Assembly (NCBI GenBank): GCA_963769845.1
Contig: CAVYNL010000012.1
Location: 34,007-98,006 of the forward strand
Length of the DNA: 64,000 nucleotides
Direction: 5' to 3'
Source: JBGQMW01 sp963769845
GTDB taxonomy: Archaea > Thermoproteota > Bathyarchaeia > Bathyarchaeales > Bathycorpusculaceae
Position 1 is the first letter of the stretch. Every line of letters starts with the position of its first letter. Positions 50,699-59,574 of this stretch are shown here, piece after piece. The translations under genes and the position numbers were made by a program. Under the pieces are notes generated by a model. The model did no database searches, was not told the origin of the DNA, and worked only from the letters and a program-made list of their open reading frames with translations.

Positions 50699-51958
50699 CT
50701 ATTTTGGTTTGATTTTCCCGTTTACGACATCCAGAATCTTTTCTGCAACTCCTCGCTTTCTAGTCAGTTGCACGTGCATGGTATTCTTTTTCTTGTCCAA
50801 AATGAATACCTCGTTTGTGTCAGTTCCAAAACCGACTCCTTTCTTGCCTACGTCGTTGACCACGATGAGGTCGGCCTTGGCTTCTGTCAGTATCTTGTAT
50901 GCACTTTCAATCAGTTCTTTCTTAGGCATTTTGTACTCCGCACGAAAGGCTACAAGGAAAGTCCGAGGGCTAACTTTTTTCACGCTTTCAATGATTTTTG
51001 CCGTAGGCTTCAGCTTCAAGTTGAGTGAATTGAGCTTGTGCGTTGAAAGTTTGTATGAGTACGGTCTTTCAGGCGCCCAGTCAGCAGGAGCAGCCACAGC
51101 GATGACCACATCGTATTCTCTGGATCTCAATTCAGACACGACCGCTTCGTGCATCTGCGCGGTCGTCTCAACGGAGATCAGATTGGCTCTCAACGGAGGT
51201 ACGGCTGACCCTGACCCGTAGACGAGTGTCACTTCTGCTCCTCGGCTCAGAGCTTCCTCTGCTACTGCCACACCCATTTTCCCTGAACTCTTGTTGGTCA
51301 GGACGCGGACAGGGTCAATGTGCTCGATGGTTGCGCCTGCAGTAATCAGTACTCTTAGTCCTGAGAAATCCTGCTTTGTTGCGAGTCTGCAAATGACAAC
51401 CTCCACAATTTCGCGGGTTTCAGCGATTTTTGCCTTTCCTTCCTCGATTCTTGGGCCTATGAACTGGACTCCAAGGCCTTTTAGTTTGTTAATGTTCTCA
51501 GTCAGTATTGGATGGTTGTACATGGACTCATGCATCGCGGGAACAACCATTATTGGGCATTTCGAGCCGAAAGCCGTTGAGACGAAGGATGTGACTGTTG
51601 TGTCATCAATTCCGCAGGCAATTTTGCTTATTGTGTTCGCTGTGGCAGGCGCCACCAAGACCAGGTCAGCTTTCAAAGAATGCTCTCCGACCAAAGCCAC
51701 ATGCTCGATCTTCCCCGTTAGCTCCGTTATGACGGTGTTTCCAGTAGCCCATTCCATCAGGTATGGGTGAATGATCTTCTGGGCCATAGGTGACACTACC
51801 GCAGACACTTCGGCGCCATGTCGCATCAAAGCTCGGGCAATTTCAGGGCTTTGGACTGCTGCGACGCTGCCAGTTACACAGAGGACTATACTTTTCCCCT
51901 TCAGCTCTTTTCCCTCTGTTCCTGTGATGTCTTTCGAAGGATGTGTTGACAATTCCAA
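50699..51958 (-). CDS. coaBC: bifunctional phosphopantothenoylcysteine decarboxylase/synthetase
   Basis: CoaC decarboxylates and CoaB ligates cysteine to phosphopantothenate. The 419 residues start with the flavoprotein CoaC half (KSIVLCVTGSVAAVQSPEIARAL; PAMHESMYNHP). The CoaB half begins near residue 190 (LRVLITAGATIEHIDPVRVLTNKSSGKMGVAVAEEA) and continues AAPADWAPE and LVAFRAEYK. It is complete. Confidence 0.95.
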   Translation of the reverse strand: MELSTHPSKDITGTEGKELKGKSIVLCVTGSVAAVQSPEIARALMRHGAEVSAVVSPMAQKIIHPYLMEWATGNTVITELTGKIEHVALVGEHSLKADLVLVAPATANTISKIACGIDDTTVTSFVSTAFGSKCPIMVVPAMHESMYNHPILTENINKLKGLGVQFIGPRIEEGKAKIAETREIVEVVICRLATKQDFSGLRVLITAGATIEHIDPVRVLTNKSSGKMGVAVAEEALSRGAEVTLVYGSGSAVPPLRANLISVETTAQMHEAVVSELRSREYDVVIAVAAPADWAPERPYSYKLSTHKLNSLNLKLKPTAKIIESVKKVSPRTFLVAFRAEYKMPKKELIESAYKILTEAKADLIVVNDVGKKGVGFGTDTNEVFILDKKKNTMHVQLTRKRGVAEKILDVVNGKIKPK

Positions 51959-51967
51959 TTCTCCTCT

Positions 51968-53149
51968 TCAACCTCTTAATTCGTCGGCTATCCTGTTTAA
52001 ATCTTCTAGAAATTGTTCAATATGCTGTTTCTTAATATGAGGCATTATTACGATTCGAATGTGATGTGGGAAGAGGGAGACTGCCCATTTCCTAAGCCTC
52101 AATTCCTCAGCTACTCGGCGGATGTCGAGTGTGTTGGACTTCAGTCCAAGAATGTTCATCGTAGGTTGGGTCACTATGCTTAGACCTTTGATTCTCTGGA
52201 TCTCTTTTGCAAGCTTAAGAGTCAAGTGCATGCAGTTCTTAACGATTCTTCTGTAGCCTGCTCTTCCTAAATGCTTCATGATTGTCCAGACTGCAATCGC
52301 CGAGGCGCCTGAACGCGTTCCGACAAGAGTAGCTTGTTCAGTTTCCCCGCCTGAAAGGTAAGGGATGTGCCATGACACCGCCCTCCTAAGGCTTTCATCT
52401 CGGAAGACTATCCCCCCAGCCGGAATTGAAGCCAAACCCATCTTGTGCGGGTCGATCGTGATGGAGCAGACTCCTGGGACTGCAAAGTCAAACTTCGGCA
52501 CAGTGAATCCCAAGTCCTCCAGAAAAGGGAGAACAAACCCTCCGAAGGCCGCGTCAACATGGAGGTACACGTCCTCTTCTGAGGCAAATTCGGATAGTTC
52601 GCTTATCGGATCAACGACGCCTAGCCCTGTCGTTCCCGCTATACCAACAATTGCGACGGTTTTTGGACTTATTGCTTTTCTAACAGCTGCCACGTCGACT
52701 TGAAACCTGTCATTCAGGCTGACCCTCATGATTCTCATGCCCAACAAGTCTGCAGCTTTGTCGAAGGAACAATGGGCCGATGCGGGTACGATTACTTCGC
52801 AGTTTGTTTTTTTCGAGAGTTTCTTGGCAGCCCACAGAGCCAAAAGGTTAGCTTCGGTGCCGCCTGTGACTATGTGTCCCGAGGCTTCTGGATTTGAGAG
52901 AAGAGTGCCGAGCATCCTTATTGCTTCTTTCTCAAGTTCAGCGACAGCAGGAAAGAGTCCCGAGTCGCCTAGGTTTGTTTGAAGAAAGCGGTCATACACT
53001 TCTCTAGCTAGCCGATGGGGGCTTGTACACATGGATCCCATGATTCTTCCAGAACCGTACGTGAAATCTCCTTTGAGCCTCAGCTCCAATTGCTCCAGAA
53101 GTTTCTTTTCTGGCAAACCTTTGGTCTGTATTTTTAACGGCTCCTTCAT
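51968..53149 (-). CDS. mfnA: MfnA-type PLP decarboxylase (aspartate/tyrosine decarboxylase)
   Basis: The 393 residues belong to the group II PLP decarboxylases: GHIVTGGTEANLLALWAA, VPASAHCSFDKAADLLG, LHVDAAFGGFVLP, and the PLP-binding lysine in SITIDPHKMGLASIPAGG. Archaeal MfnA enzymes make tyramine or beta-alanine. Within a CoA gene cluster, aspartate decarboxylation to beta-alanine for the PPS reaction is the more likely job (inferred). Confidence 0.9.
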   Translation of the reverse strand: MKEPLKIQTKGLPEKKLLEQLELRLKGDFTYGSGRIMGSMCTSPHRLAREVYDRFLQTNLGDSGLFPAVAELEKEAIRMLGTLLSNPEASGHIVTGGTEANLLALWAAKKLSKKTNCEVIVPASAHCSFDKAADLLGMRIMRVSLNDRFQVDVAAVRKAISPKTVAIVGIAGTTGLGVVDPISELSEFASEEDVYLHVDAAFGGFVLPFLEDLGFTVPKFDFAVPGVCSITIDPHKMGLASIPAGGIVFRDESLRRAVSWHIPYLSGGETEQATLVGTRSGASAIAVWTIMKHLGRAGYRRIVKNCMHLTLKLAKEIQRIKGLSIVTQPTMNILGLKSNTLDIRRVAEELRLRKWAVSLFPHHIRIVIMPHIKKQHIEQFLEDLNRIADELRG

Positions 53150-53152
53150 GAT

Positions 53153-53923
53153 TTAGTGGTAGGTGTGCTCTTCGTCCGGGTATGTGCCCGCATTGACTTC
53201 TTGCATGAATTTTGTCACTGCAACCTTTATTGTCTTGTTCAGGTCTGCGTATGTTTTCACGTATTTTGGTTTGAAGTTCTCGTCGTAGCCAAGTATGTCA
53301 TTTATCACCAAGACCTGTCCGTCACAGTGTTTTCCAGCTCCGATCCCGATCGTCGGCGCGTCCACGGTTTCGGTTATTGTTTTTGCCAGACTTTCAGGGA
53401 TGCATTCCAACACTATGGAGAACACGCCGAGTTTGTCCAATTCTTCAGCGTCTTGAAGTATCTGCTGGGCTTCTTCGGGCTTTTTCCCTTTTACATGATA
53501 TGCTTCTGCCATCTGCGGGAGCATTCCCACGTGGCCCATCACTGGGATTTCCTTGCCTATCAGGGTCCTTATGCACTCTGTCTTTTTTCCTTCAATCTTG
53601 ACTCCGTGTGCTCCCGATTCAACGAATTTCTTTGCATTTCTTAGACAATCTTCTGATGTGTTGTAGCTGTTTATGGGCATGTCTCCGATGATCGGCGTAC
53701 TCCTGGCCCCCCTTGCTACCGCCTTGATGTGGTAGATCATGTCTGCCATCGTGACGCTTCTAGTGTCGCTGTAACCCTGTATGACCATCCCTGAACTGTC
53801 GCCGACAAGAATCAAATCTATGCCTATCTGATCCAGCATCTTTGCCATCTGAAAATCATAGGCCGTTAGCATTATGATTTTCTCTCTGCCTTTTTTCTGC
53901 CTAATCTTTTCTTGGAAGCTCAT
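53153..53923 (-). CDS. panB: ketopantoate hydroxymethyltransferase
   Basis: PanB transfers a hydroxymethyl group from methylene-tetrahydrofolate (or pterin) to ketoisovalerate. The 256 residues show IIMLTAYDFQMAKMLDQIGIDLILVGDS, MIYHIKAVARGARSTPIIGDMPINSY, GAHGVKIEGKK and TIGIGAGKHCDGQVLVINDILG. It overlaps panE by 23 bp and precedes mfnA by 3 bp, so the three are translationally linked. Confidence 0.96.
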   Translation of the reverse strand: MSFQEKIRQKKGREKIIMLTAYDFQMAKMLDQIGIDLILVGDSSGMVIQGYSDTRSVTMADMIYHIKAVARGARSTPIIGDMPINSYNTSEDCLRNAKKFVESGAHGVKIEGKKTECIRTLIGKEIPVMGHVGMLPQMAEAYHVKGKKPEEAQQILQDAEELDKLGVFSIVLECIPESLAKTITETVDAPTIGIGAGKHCDGQVLVINDILGYDENFKPKYVKTYADLNKTIKVAVTKFMQEVNAGTYPDEEHTYH

Positions 53924-54806
53924 TTGATTCCTCCAGGAACTTTACGAAACTGGCGAGCGTTTCATTTACTGGTGTTGGAACACGGTGTTCTCGGCCCAAC
54001 TCAACTATTCTTCCGTTTAGAAAGTCAATTTCAGTTTTCTTTCGCTTCAATATGTCTTGGCACATGGAAGAGAAGTTGGTGTAGCGAAGAATTTCTCTTT
54101 CAATTCTCTGCTCTAAACCTCTCGGAAAGGCTATTCCTTCGGCTTTTCCAACCTGAATGCATTCTCTGACAATGTTATGCCTAACACTCGCCAGCGGGTG
54201 GGTACCGATTTCATGATTTCTGACGCGGAAGATCGCCGTCAACGGGTTCACTACACTATTAACGACGACTTTAATCCATATTTCATGTTTGATATCCCTA
54301 GAAAGGCTCGTTTTCAACATGCTTACATTCAGGGTCTGTGCAACTTTGTCGGCAGGAGGATCATTCGCAATTGTTGTTTCGCCTCTCCAGTACTTCACTT
54401 CTCCAGGCTTGAAAAACTCGGCTGCCATGGTTGTTATGCCCCTCAGGACTTTGGGGCCGTACCCAACTGCGTGTTCAACAACCTCTTCGTTTCCAAGACC
54501 ATTCTGCAAGACAAGAATAACCGTGTCTTTCCTGAGGAGTCTGCGTACTTCCTTTATGGCCTTCTCCGAGTCATAGGCTTTTGTAGTCAGGAAAATCAGT
54601 GTTTCTTCAGGTACTTGTCGAATCTTGGTGTCAGCATGCACATGAAAACTGCCCGTTACGTCCCCGGAAATTGACAGGCCGCTTGAATTTACAGCATCCA
54701 CGTGAGCCTTGTTCCCAACCAACGTCACATCATTCTTCTCGGACAACAGACCACCGAGAACGCTTCCTATTGCGCCAGCGCCCAAGATGAAAATCTTGTT
54801 GAACAT
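53901..54806 (-). CDS. panE: ketopantoate reductase (ApbA/PanE)
   Basis: It reduces ketopantoate to pantoate with NAD(P)H. From the ATG at 54806 (MFNKIFILGAGAIGSVLGGLLSE, a Rossmann GxGAxG start) come about 301 residues with TLIFLTTKAYD, VLVLQNGLGNEE-type and VNSVVNPLTAIF (catalytic Lys/Asn region) and EIDFLNGRIVELGR near the C-terminus. The start codon overlaps the stop of the PPS gene (TGATG). Confidence 0.92.
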   Translation of the reverse strand: MFNKIFILGAGAIGSVLGGLLSEKNDVTLVGNKAHVDAVNSSGLSISGDVTGSFHVHADTKIRQVPEETLIFLTTKAYDSEKAIKEVRRLLRKDTVILVLQNGLGNEEVVEHAVGYGPKVLRGITTMAAEFFKPGEVKYWRGETTIANDPPADKVAQTLNVSMLKTSLSRDIKHEIWIKVVVNSVVNPLTAIFRVRNHEIGTHPLASVRHNIVRECIQVGKAEGIAFPRGLEQRIEREILRYTNFSSMCQDILKRKKTEIDFLNGRIVELGREHRVPTPVNETLASFVKFLEESNELPRKD

Positions 54807-55606
54807 CACTTCACCGGCCCCTCGCTTGCGCCACATGCAGTTCTTTCTGCCGTTCTTGAAAGGTTTTCCCTGATCAGGATCAAGGATTCGACCAAGTTGT
54901 TTTCATTGTCAAAACTTCGCAGGATTTCTCTGCGGACTCCTGGGCTCTTCTTCTTCAGCTTCTGGGCAGCTTCAACCAGCTTCGGTGCTGTTCTTACAAT
55001 ATTGTCGACTATTGTGATAGTTGCTTTCTGGGCTGTCCGTGACAGAGGGTTGAGGTCTATTGCTATTACCTTTTTGCCCATTTTGACAAGAGCTTCTGTT
55101 CTGTCTCCATCTTCAAGTGGTACCATGACGACATCTGCCGCGAGTATTCCTCTTGGGTCAACGCGTCGCCTTTCGCTGTTCAACTCAGTGATTCTTGCAG
55201 ACGCGTTTTCGCCGACTCCTAGAATTCCATGCGCGCCCGCCATTTCCAACAGCTTCTTCACTGCAATTTCCCTTTCGAGGGATCTATAGAAAAGGTTGAC
55301 CTCAATTTTCGCGTGTGTAGCCTCGGCCAGCTTTGCGATTTCCTCGGCCACCAAAGCCGCAGCGTTTCCGTTGACGGATATCACCGGATTCTTTGCATCC
55401 AGAAACGCGGCTGCAGCTGCTTCTATGGCCCGCAATGCTGGCTTGGTCGTTTTCTCGCCCAGTAGATAATCGAAAGCTTCTCCTCGACCATGCGCAATAA
55501 GACCCGTTTCAACGACAGTTCCATCGAGAAAATGTTCAACGAGCTTCTCTCGAATTCGCAGGGATTCCGCTCTAGGGTGGTCAGCGGGTATCTCTGTGCT
55601 GTTCAT
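54806..55606 (-). CDS. pps: 4-phosphopantoate--beta-alanine ligase (PPS)
   Basis: This archaeal enzyme joins 4-phosphopantoate and beta-alanine. The 266 residues include IPADHPRAESLRIREKLVEHFLDGTVVETGLIAHGRGEAFDYLLGE, NGNAAALVAEEIAKLAE, and RRRVDPRGILAADVVMVPLEDGDRTEALVKMGKKVIAIDLNPLSRTAQ, as in archaeal phosphopantothenate synthetase. It overlaps the pantoate kinase gene by 4 bp. Confidence 0.95.
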   Translation of the reverse strand: MNSTEIPADHPRAESLRIREKLVEHFLDGTVVETGLIAHGRGEAFDYLLGEKTTKPALRAIEAAAAAFLDAKNPVISVNGNAAALVAEEIAKLAEATHAKIEVNLFYRSLEREIAVKKLLEMAGAHGILGVGENASARITELNSERRRVDPRGILAADVVMVPLEDGDRTEALVKMGKKVIAIDLNPLSRTAQKATITIVDNIVRTAPKLVEAAQKLKKKSPGVRREILRSFDNENNLVESLILIRENLSRTAERTACGASEGPVK

Positions 55607-56517
55607 TGAAGAAGCCGCGCTCCTTCGTCATCGACTTTGCTCACGATCGTTTGACCGTTTGGGCCACGTTCACGAAAGACCCGCAGAATCGGTCCAACAT
55701 TCTCTTCGCCAGTCACGGTGAACACAGATTCTCCGAACATTGGCATGCTACAAACGATTCCGGCTTGATCCATCGCGTCTAAGACTCTCCTCACTTTTTC
55801 AGTTATCAATCCTACCTGCTCGGCGAATTGTCTCGAGAGCCTCATAAAGTTGATGATATTTGGTTTTTCAACCAGTTCGTTTATCAACCTGCCGCCAGAT
55901 TCGTTTATGCGCATGCGAGTTGCCTTGTCGGTCAAGAGTTTTCTTGTGGAAAGAGGTCCGAAGGCGAGACATGCAACAACGGTGTTTTCTTGAACCGGCA
56001 GACGCCTTATCTTACCGATGCCAGGGGCGCCAGGTTTGATTCTGATTTCAAGCCCGCCGAACGTTTCGGCGATTACTGTTCCAAGCCCTGTTCTGCATTC
56101 AACTTCAGCAGTGTGCGCAAGCTGGGCAGCTTCTATTTTCTGCATTCCAAGGTCGAAAGCCTCGTTTAACGCTAGGGCAAGGCTCAGTGCCGCAGCGCCA
56201 CTTGTGCCAAACCCGGTTCCTATTGGAGTTCCAATGTGATGCTCAACCGCGATTTCATGGTTCCGCATCTTGCTGAAGCGTGAGATAAACGTATTTACAA
56301 CATGCTTGGAGACTTTGGCAGCGTTTGCGGAATGATTGTTGATGTTGACTCTTACGGAAGCTTTCGAGCCTTTTCTGATTTTGACGGCTGTTTTGGCTCC
56401 CAAACTCAGGGAAACACCAGCACCTGTGGAGCCCACGTGCAAAGCGTCTGCTGATTGGTCAAATATCTGGAACAGTCCAGTGATGTGGCAAGGCGCGAAG
56501 GCCACAGCTTCTTTCAT
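55603..56517 (-). CDS. pok: pantoate kinase (PoK)
   Basis: It phosphorylates pantoate with ATP; it is a GHMP kinase. The 304 residues show AFAPCHITGLFQIFD, the GHMP ATP loop PIGTGFGTSGAAALSLALALNEAF, and a C-terminal glycine block CSMPMFGESVFTV. It is the first gene of the PoK-PPS-PanE-PanB-MfnA-CoaBC-CoaD series, which all run on the minus strand with short gaps or overlaps. Confidence 0.94.
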   Translation of the reverse strand: MKEAVAFAPCHITGLFQIFDQSADALHVGSTGAGVSLSLGAKTAVKIRKGSKASVRVNINNHSANAAKVSKHVVNTFISRFSKMRNHEIAVEHHIGTPIGTGFGTSGAAALSLALALNEAFDLGMQKIEAAQLAHTAEVECRTGLGTVIAETFGGLEIRIKPGAPGIGKIRRLPVQENTVVACLAFGPLSTRKLLTDKATRMRINESGGRLINELVEKPNIINFMRLSRQFAEQVGLITEKVRRVLDAMDQAGIVCSMPMFGESVFTVTGEENVGPILRVFRERGPNGQTIVSKVDDEGARLLQ

Positions 56518-56627
56518 ACTCGCCGCCTAGAGGTCAAGTTTAATTGAGGTGGTTCAAATAAGAATTCTGTATGGATTGTCTATACATGTTTAAACTTGCC
56601 ATGCTTTTCACTGAACCATACTAAAAG

Positions 56628-57007
56628 CTATTTTAGCTTCTTGAATATCTTTCCGCCATCATTGTATTCTCCAGTCACGTACTCGAATCCCTTTTCTATT
56701 AGACCGCATGCTTCTCCAGCATTGTGAGCTATTCTTGTAGTGAATCCATCGTCTGTGCTGTTGAACAGCTTACATTCCAGGTCTATGTAGATCAACGTGT
56801 TCTGAATGTTCCTATGGCCTAAGAGTCTCTGAACATGCAGAATATCCTTTGTTCTGTGGTATTCCATAGTTCCAAACCAATGTCTGAAGGTTATGAAAGT
56901 CACGTGTAGTAGTCGGGGATTCGCAAGTTTGTGAGCTGTCGTCTTACGTTTGTAGTAGAAGGCCCTTCGAAGCTGAAAATCATCGAAAATTCTATCTAAG
57001 CGCGCGC
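56628..57007 (-). pseudogene. tyrosine recombinase/integrase C-terminal fragment
   Basis: The frame can be followed from TAAAAGC-side stop 56628 up to the GC tract at 57000-57007. It contains TAHKLANPRLLHVTFITFRHWFGTMEYHRTKDILHVQRLLGHRNIQNTLIYIDLE, the box II region of XerC/D-like integrases (given here in parts: TFRHW, LLGHRNIQNT and the nucleophile Tyr in LIYI). The N-terminal core-binding domain and box I arginine are gone. The coding part begins at the tract, so truncation coincides with it. Confidence 0.75.
57000..57007. repeat. GC tract, (GC)4
   Basis: It forms the upstream edge of the integrase fragment, 10 bp from the stop codon of the zinc-ribbon gene at 57018-57245. Confidence 0.8.
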
Positions 57008-57017
57008 TATAGACTTC

Positions 57018-57245
57018 TCATTCATTTTCTTTGTCAGCATCAATTTCTCTTTTTCTACGCTTCTCCAATTCCTTTAGGAATTTCTGAGTTTCTTTGCCTT
57101 CAACTTCAACACCTGGGGGAAGCCAGTCTTTTCCACAATGTTGACATCTTGGGCGAATTCCTGCTGTTGATGGTGCTCTGGACATTTGCCCACAGAAAGG
57201 ACACGACCATTCGATATACTCTCCTCCTTTCTTCCTATCAGGCAT
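57018..57245 (-). CDS. small zinc-ribbon protein
   Basis: The 75 residues contain two CxxC knuckles (CPFC at about 15 and CQHC at about 34) and a charged helical tail (FLKELEKRRKREIDADKE). It is the same general layout as the mini zinc proteins at the left end of the window. The function is unknown. Confidence 0.6.
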   Translation of the reverse strand: MPDRKKGGEYIEWSCPFCGQMSRAPSTAGIRPRCQHCGKDWLPPGVEVEGKETQKFLKELEKRRKREIDADKENE

Positions 57246-57427
57246 AGAGCAGGTATCTCCTCACCGTCAAAATTCTCTTAGAATTACCCATTATACCTCA
57301 TGGACAACCATTAATAAGCTCTTGCTATTCTCTCGCGCACGTTCTAGACAGCCATCTCGGAATAGAAGAGAACTATTAACTATAGAAGAAAGTATATGCC
57401 CCTTTAAGTTGCGCTTTTTCCCTCTTA

Positions 57428-57718
57428 ATGTTTGAAGGGAGTCTCCGCATTTTGGCAAGCACAAGATCGCGCGCGCGTCGCACCCATCTGGGGATCATCG
57501 CATCCATTCTGGATACTTGCCTCCACTACACCAAAAGAACCCAAGTGATGAGCCAATGCAACATGAGTTATCCGCAGTGTAACGGCTACTTGGATTTGCT
57601 ATTGAAAGCGAATCTTCTCTCAATAGAGAATGACCGTCAGTCATTTCTTCTCAGAACTACAAGTAAGGGCAAAGACTTTCTGAAGGCATACAACAGCGTG
57701 TTGACTATGATGGAATAG
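57428..57718 (+). CDS. winged-helix protein (HTH_45-like), copy 3, with GC tract at its 5' end
   Basis: The core (THLGIIASILDTCLHYTKRTQVMSQCNMSYPQCNGYLDLLLKANLLSI, then LLRTTSKGKDFLKAYN) is the same winged-helix type as copies at 44896 and 45413. The first 18 residues are atypical, and residues SRAR are encoded by CGCGCGCGCG (57468-57477), directly before the point where the family's N-terminus normally begins. The tract may have replaced the original start region. Confidence 0.6.
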   Translation: MFEGSLRILASTRSRARRTHLGIIASILDTCLHYTKRTQVMSQCNMSYPQCNGYLDLLLKANLLSIENDRQSFLLRTTSKGKDFLKAYNSVLTMME

Positions 57719-57773
57719 TTCGCGCAGCGGGACGGTCGCCGTTTTTCTGCGTCGCTCGTCGTCGTTGAGGAGG

Positions 57774-58884
57774 AGCGCGCTGGCTTGTCCCTAAATTGAG
57801 TGAAACCTTATTTTGAGAAGTGGGGTCTCGTATTTTGTGTTACGCCCAAGCATAGGAGGTGAATCCTTTAGCTGGACAAGATGAACACGAGACCCTTGAA
57901 ACCCTTTTTAGAAACGTGGACTTAAGCTTTGCTGAGGAAGCAGTATGCAGATGCTTTCACACGGCTGGGCCGGGTAGGCATCCTAGAAGTCCGGTGGGGC
58001 TTTTCAGAACTTTCATCGTCATGCACATGAAGGGTGTTCGCAGCCTAAGAGAGATGGCTAGGTTGCTGGATGTTGATGTTAGGCTTAGAAAGATCTGTTT
58101 GCTCAAGAAAGGCGAGAAGGGTTATCCACGGTCTGTTCTGAGCAGGTTCGCCCGAAAGGTAGGAGCAGACAAGCTTGAAAGCATAATAGAGGACAAGGTT
58201 GTTGCGCTCTTGAAGAGGAGCAGAGCTTCAGACGTTGACGCCGTGCTAGATGCTTCTTTCTTGAAGGCTTGGAGCACGCGCCACCCCAAAGACAGCCAAA
58301 CAGGCTTCTCTGACGATGATGCAAGAGTTGGAAGAGCAGGCAGAACCTTCGGCTTGGGCTATAAGCTTCACCTGTCAATAGATTCTGAAAGCAGACTCCC
58401 ACTGGCCAACGTTGTGGCTCCAGCAAACGAGAACGAGAAGAGACACACTCCGACCCTGCTGGAGAAGACAAGGCAAATCCTCTCCAACGCAGAGCCAAAC
58501 TCAAACGCGTGATAGCTGACAGCCAATACAGCGACGAGAAAATCAGAAGAACTGTTGAAGCAGTGATTCCGTATCCTGCAAACCAGAAACGCAACGTTAA
58601 AGGTCTCCTCAGAGTGGATAAGAAATTCAGGATCTATGGACCCGAAGACCTGAAGAGGAAATACCACAAAAGACCAACGATAGAAGCCGTCTACAGCTTC
58701 TTGAAGACTCAATACGGCTTGATAATGAACAAGGCCAGAGGTCTTAAAAGCGTAGCTACTTACGCTCTCTACAGCATCATGTGTCTGGTTCTAAACAGAG
58801 AAGCAGCCGAAAACACTGGAAGACCCGACAAGGCAATATCACCAACCTACTTCAACACATAATTTCGGGACAAGGCAGCGCGCT
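57774..58884 (+). mobile_element. insertion sequence A (DDE, IS5/IS1182-like)
   Basis: Terminal inverted repeats of 24 bp at 57774-57797 and 58861-58884 agree at 22 positions. Both start AGCGCGCTG at the tip and contain CTTGTCCC. If GCGCGC is the tip, the flanking pairs are GA (left) and TA (right). It contains one frameshifted transposase gene. It is related to insertion sequence B at 59575-60671. Confidence 0.85.
57859..58862 (+). pseudogene. transposase of insertion sequence A, frameshifted
   Basis: The first frame (57859-58512) encodes LETLFRNVDLSF and the first catalytic Asp (AVLDASFLKA). It is interrupted near 58480-58500, and the second frame carries LKRVIADSQYSDEKI (second Asp) and PTIEAVYSFLKTQYG (Glu). 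All DDE residues are thus present across two frames. A one-base change is enough to join them. Comparison with the intact transposase of element B supports one ancestral gene. Programmed frameshifting cannot be excluded, but no obvious slippery heptamer was seen. Confidence 0.8.
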
Positions 58885-59016
58885 AAACTTCTCCTATCCC
58901 TTTCCTTCTCCTTCCTGCCAACTCATTCTCCTTTATACTCTCTCACACAAAAAAACACACGCAAACATATATTCTGAAGAAGAGATAGTTGGATAGACAA
59001 TTAGGGAGGCGTTATT

Positions 59017-59457
59017 TTGGTTAGGATAGAAAAGTCAGTTGAAATCAAGGCTCCGCCTGAGAAAGTCTGGGAAATGCTTGCTTTCGACAGGATGCCAGAA
59101 TGGATGAGCGATTGGAAGAGCGTCGCTTTCACTTCCGAGGTTCGCACTCCCGAGGACAAGTATAGACTGGGTGCATCTGCTCACGTGACTGAGAAGCACA
59201 CGAAATATGATCTGGAGATCACGGAGAGTCTCGAAAACGAGAAGATTATGGCTCGTTCGAAAGGTATCGGAGGGGGAAGAGTGACCATGACTCTAACATA
59301 TATCTTGAAACCCGTTGAGGGGGGAACTGAAGTCACATATGCGGTGTATTGTGGGGGTTGGTGGATTCTTTGCCCAATCGTCGAAGGATTGCTCGGGGAA
59401 AAGCATCTCGGCGTCGAGACATCCTTAAACAACCTGAAGAGCATTCTGGAGAAGTAG
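59017..59457 (+). CDS. SRPBCC (START-like) ligand-binding protein
   Basis: From a TTG at 59017 with GGAGG before it, 146 residues form a polyketide-cyclase/START-type fold: VRIEKSVEIKAPPEKVWEMLAFDRMPEWM at the start, SLENEKIMARSKG, MTLTYILKPVEGGTEVTYAV, and a long C-terminal helix. It is likely to bind a hydrophobic ligand. It sits between the two insertion sequences. Confidence 0.8.
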   Translation: MVRIEKSVEIKAPPEKVWEMLAFDRMPEWMSDWKSVAFTSEVRTPEDKYRLGASAHVTEKHTKYDLEITESLENEKIMARSKGIGGGRVTMTLTYILKPVEGGTEVTYAVYCGGWWILCPIVEGLLGEKHLGVETSLNNLKSILEK

Positions 59458-59574
59458 ATGCTCACTAGAACAGTAACCTGCTGAAATACTAGATTCTGCT
59501 TCAACTCCTTTTGTCGTTTCCTCCTTACTCAAGATTAACAATCCTAGGAGCCCATGTTTCTCGTTCGTCGTGCG

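Noticed and set aside
57461..57480. GC tract at 57468 as a promoter or Z-DNA element
   Set aside because: It could form Z-DNA, but its position inside the ORF next to the normal N-terminus of the winged-helix family fits better with the breakpoint pattern; no promoter element was seen around it.
58480..58512. Programmed frameshift in the transposase of insertion sequence A
   Set aside because: No X-XXY-YYZ slippery site or stem-loop was seen, and the related element B has an unbroken gene, so an ordinary indel is more likely.
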